Below the pieces are notes generated by a model that saw only the letters and a program-made list of their open reading frames with translations, did no database searches and was not told the origin of the DNA. The translations under genes were made by a program, and so were the position numbers. DNA of 24,380 nt from JACMLD01 sp040007355 (GTDB lineage: Bacteria > Bacteroidota > Bacteroidia > Chitinophagales > Chitinophagaceae), in assembly GCA_040007355.1 (NCBI GenBank), contig JBDTVE010000036.1:1-24380 (forward strand). Reading direction: 5' to 3'. Numbering within the stretch: the stretch's first letter is position 1; every line of letters starts with the position of its first letter. Below, piece by piece: positions 22,337 through 24,380 of this stretch.

Positions 22337-24373
22337 ATGTTTGTGAAAATTACTGCCGTTCTGTGTCTTTTCCTGTTGATGATTTGCCGGGTAGATGCCC
22401 AGGGTACCCAATCCTGCAGCATATTGGGGCAGTCCCCCGCATCGGCTTTTCCAGTTTGCACAAAGGATACATTTGCACAATCAACTGTTCCTATCTGCAC
22501 CAATAAAGGGATGGTGGTACCAGGCTGCAATGTGTCTACCGGTGATTATGCAGATAAAAACCCTTTCTGGTACCGTTTTACCTGTTACCAGGCGGGTACG
22601 CTTGGTTTCCAGATAACTCCCAATGATCTGAATGATGATTACGACTGGCAATTATTTGATATAACCGGTGTAACGGATCTGAACGCTGTGTATACAAGCC
22701 CTTCTTTGTTTGTGGTGGGTAACTGGTCGGGCAGTTCGGGTACTACCGGTGCTTCTGTAAAAGGCGTAAGCAGTGTTGAATGCGCTTCCGATCCAAAAGA
22801 GAATATCAATACCTTCAGCACGATGCCTGTCTTACAGCAACAACATGTCTATCTTCTTTTAATTAGCCATTACAGTGATAACCAGAGCGGGTATAAACTT
22901 TCTTTTGGAGATGGCACCGCGGTGATCAATGACCCCAGGTTACCGGATTTGCAAAGCGTAAAGACATCCTGCGATGCCACGGTGCTTACCTTAAAGCTGA
23001 ATATGAAAATGAAATGCAGTTCACTTTCAGCAAACGGGACTGATTTTGCCATTGTGCCTGCCCTGGCTACAGTAGTGGCTGCATCCGGTGGAAACTGCAA
23101 TACAGGGTTTGATATGGATTCCATTACCCTTACACTCAGTAACCCGCTGCCATCCGGCAATTATGCGCTGGTGATCAAAAAAGGGGCTGATGCAAATACC
23201 ATACTGGATGATTGTGACCGGGATATTCCCGAGGGACACCATCTTCCGTTTACCATTTCCATACCACAACCCACGCCGTTAGACAGTATCACAGCACCCG
23301 GCTGCGCGCCGTCTGCCCTGCAGCTAGTCTTCGGGAAAAATATCCGTTGCAGCACTATCGCCACAGATGGCAGCGATTTTGTGATTACCGGTCCCGCCCC
23401 GGTAAGGATTGTATCCGCTATAGGTAGTTGTGGTAATAACGCCGGCAGCGCCGTCATTACATTAACGCTGTCATCGCCCATTGTAAAAGGCGGGGTTTAC
23501 CAGGTTGCGGTGAAACGCGGTACGGATAACAACAATATCATTGATGAATGTGGACAGGAAACGCCGGTAGGGTCTGCCGCCAGCATTGCCTTAAAGGACA
23601 CGGTGTCGGCAGCATTCAGCTATCGCCTTTTTGTAGGTTGCCGCACAGATACGGTTGTTTTTGCGCACGATGGGAATAACGGGGTTAATCAGTGGTCCTG
23701 GAATTTCAACATTTCCGGAACCAGTACCCTGCAAACTCCCACGGCTTTGTATAAGGATTTTGGAGAAAAACAGATTTTTTTGAAGGTGTCCAATGGGTTT
23801 TGCAGCGACAGTATCAGCGAAACCATCCAGCTAAACAATGCCTTAAAAGCGGCGTTTGAAACCAATGACCTGCTTTGCCCCGAGGACGCGGCCGTATTTA
23901 AAAACCGGAGTACCGGGGATATTATTGACTATCACTGGGATCTTGGTGACGGCCATAGCAGTTTCTTACAGGAACCCGTACCCGAGAATTATCCTAACAC
24001 AGGCCTGGAGAAAAATTACCCGGTGCAGTTGATTGTAGAAAATAGCAATCATTGTTTTGATACGGCCCATGCTATAATAAAAGTACTACGGACCTGTTAT
24101 ATTGCGGTGCCAAATGCATTTACGCCAAATGCAGACGGCCTGAATGACTGGCTCTATCCCCTAAACGCCTATAAGGCAGACAATCTTGATTTTAATGTCT
24201 ATAACCGTCTCGGGCAACGGGTATTTCATTCATCTGACCGCGAACAAAAATGGGATGGCACCATCAATGGACACCCGCAGCGCGCCAGCGTGTATGTATG
24301 GACACTGCGTTATACCAATCACGATACTGGGAAGAAAATATTCCTGAAGGGAACGGCCGTATTGATCCGCTGA
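22337..24373 (+). CDS. Type IX-secreted protein with tandem four-Cys domains, PKD-like domains and type B sorting domain
   Basis: From the ATG at 22337 the protein has 678 residues and a signal peptide at about 1-22 (MFVKITAVLCLFLLM to VDAQ). TTG at 22301 and ATG at 22322 are also in frame but would put a polar extension before the signal. Residues ~25-195 form a Cys-rich domain (KNPFWYRFTC, then YDWQLFDITG). Two related domains follow at about 203-310 and 315-420, each with four matching cysteines and a GTDFAIV/GSDFVIT motif. PKD-like domains are at about 424-500 (WSWNFN) and 502-584 (YHWDLGDGHSS). The end, about 588-678, is a gliding motility-associated C-terminal domain (PNAFTPNADGLND, YNRLGQRVF, WDG). 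The sorting domain directs export by the type IX system and surface attachment. An adhesin-like role is likely. Confidence 0.93.
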   Translation: MFVKITAVLCLFLLMICRVDAQGTQSCSILGQSPASAFPVCTKDTFAQSTVPICTNKGMVVPGCNVSTGDYADKNPFWYRFTCYQAGTLGFQITPNDLNDDYDWQLFDITGVTDLNAVYTSPSLFVVGNWSGSSGTTGASVKGVSSVECASDPKENINTFSTMPVLQQQHVYLLLISHYSDNQSGYKLSFGDGTAVINDPRLPDLQSVKTSCDATVLTLKLNMKMKCSSLSANGTDFAIVPALATVVAASGGNCNTGFDMDSITLTLSNPLPSGNYALVIKKGADANTILDDCDRDIPEGHHLPFTISIPQPTPLDSITAPGCAPSALQLVFGKNIRCSTIATDGSDFVITGPAPVRIVSAIGSCGNNAGSAVITLTLSSPIVKGGVYQVAVKRGTDNNNIIDECGQETPVGSAASIALKDTVSAAFSYRLFVGCRTDTVVFAHDGNNGVNQWSWNFNISGTSTLQTPTALYKDFGEKQIFLKVSNGFCSDSISETIQLNNALKAAFETNDLLCPEDAAVFKNRSTGDIIDYHWDLGDGHSSFLQEPVPENYPNTGLEKNYPVQLIVENSNHCFDTAHAIIKVLRTCYIAVPNAFTPNADGLNDWLYPLNAYKADNLDFNVYNRLGQRVFHSSDREQKWDGTINGHPQRASVYVWTLRYTNHDTGKKIFLKGTAVLIR

Positions 24374-24380
24374 GAGCCGG

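Noticed and set aside
1..24380. CRISPR array, tRNA, rRNA, transposase or phage genes
   Set aside because: No regularly spaced repeats, tRNA-like arms, rRNA segments or mobile-element proteins were seen on either strand.

Overview
The window comes from a Bacteroidota chromosome, most likely the family Chitinophagaceae. The evidence is a type IX secretion sorting domain (gliding motility-associated C-terminal type) at the right end, a TonB-dependent receptor with STN and carboxypeptidase-regulatory-like domains, a DUF4249 lipoprotein, a Bacteroidota-type MG2/plug protein, starts without Shine-Dalgarno sequences, and several promoter-like TAnnTTTG elements. I cannot name the genus. I see no rRNA, tRNA, CRISPR array, prophage or insertion sequence.

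Left part (1-3651): a 5'-truncated exported SMP-30/gluconolactonase-like protein is followed by an exported protein that joins an esterase-D-like alpha/beta hydrolase to a second SMP-30 propeller. Both probably act on sugar lactones or esters in the periplasm. About 870 bp without an intact gene follow, holding short coding-like stretches with stops and frame changes.

Central accessory block (3652-11252): four plus-strand genes look like one envelope locus. They encode an unknown exported 247-residue protein, an STN-type TonB-dependent receptor starting 1 nt after it, a DUF4249 lipoprotein, and an 805-residue protein with an N-terminal MG2 domain and a C-terminal plug-like domain but no barrel. 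Between the receptor and the lipoprotein lies a clear remnant of a second DUF4249 gene (7252-7451): its first ~40 codons are joined to its last ~18 in another frame. This block is the best candidate for a poorly described system.

Middle (11253-14279): a four-helix membrane protein, a minus-strand single-domain response regulator, a tiny lmo0937-family membrane protein with a strong terminator, and an AI-2E-family transporter. The non-coding DNA here has a 31-nt hairpin in the divergent spacer and a repeated 13-bp palindrome upstream of the transporter.

Right part (14280-24373): an MlaE-MlaF-MlaD lipid-transport operon; a minus-strand bacilliredoxin (YtxJ) preceded by an untracked 40-residue lipoprotein gene and its hairpin terminator; a DnaQ-like exonuclease with an ExoX-type C-terminal domain; a DPM1-like glycosyltransferase starting at TTG; an EamA-family transporter with a promoter almost abutting its start codon; a minus-strand conserved cytoplasmic protein; an exported cysteine-containing protein; and a type IX-secreted protein with a tandem four-cysteine domain and two PKD-like domains.
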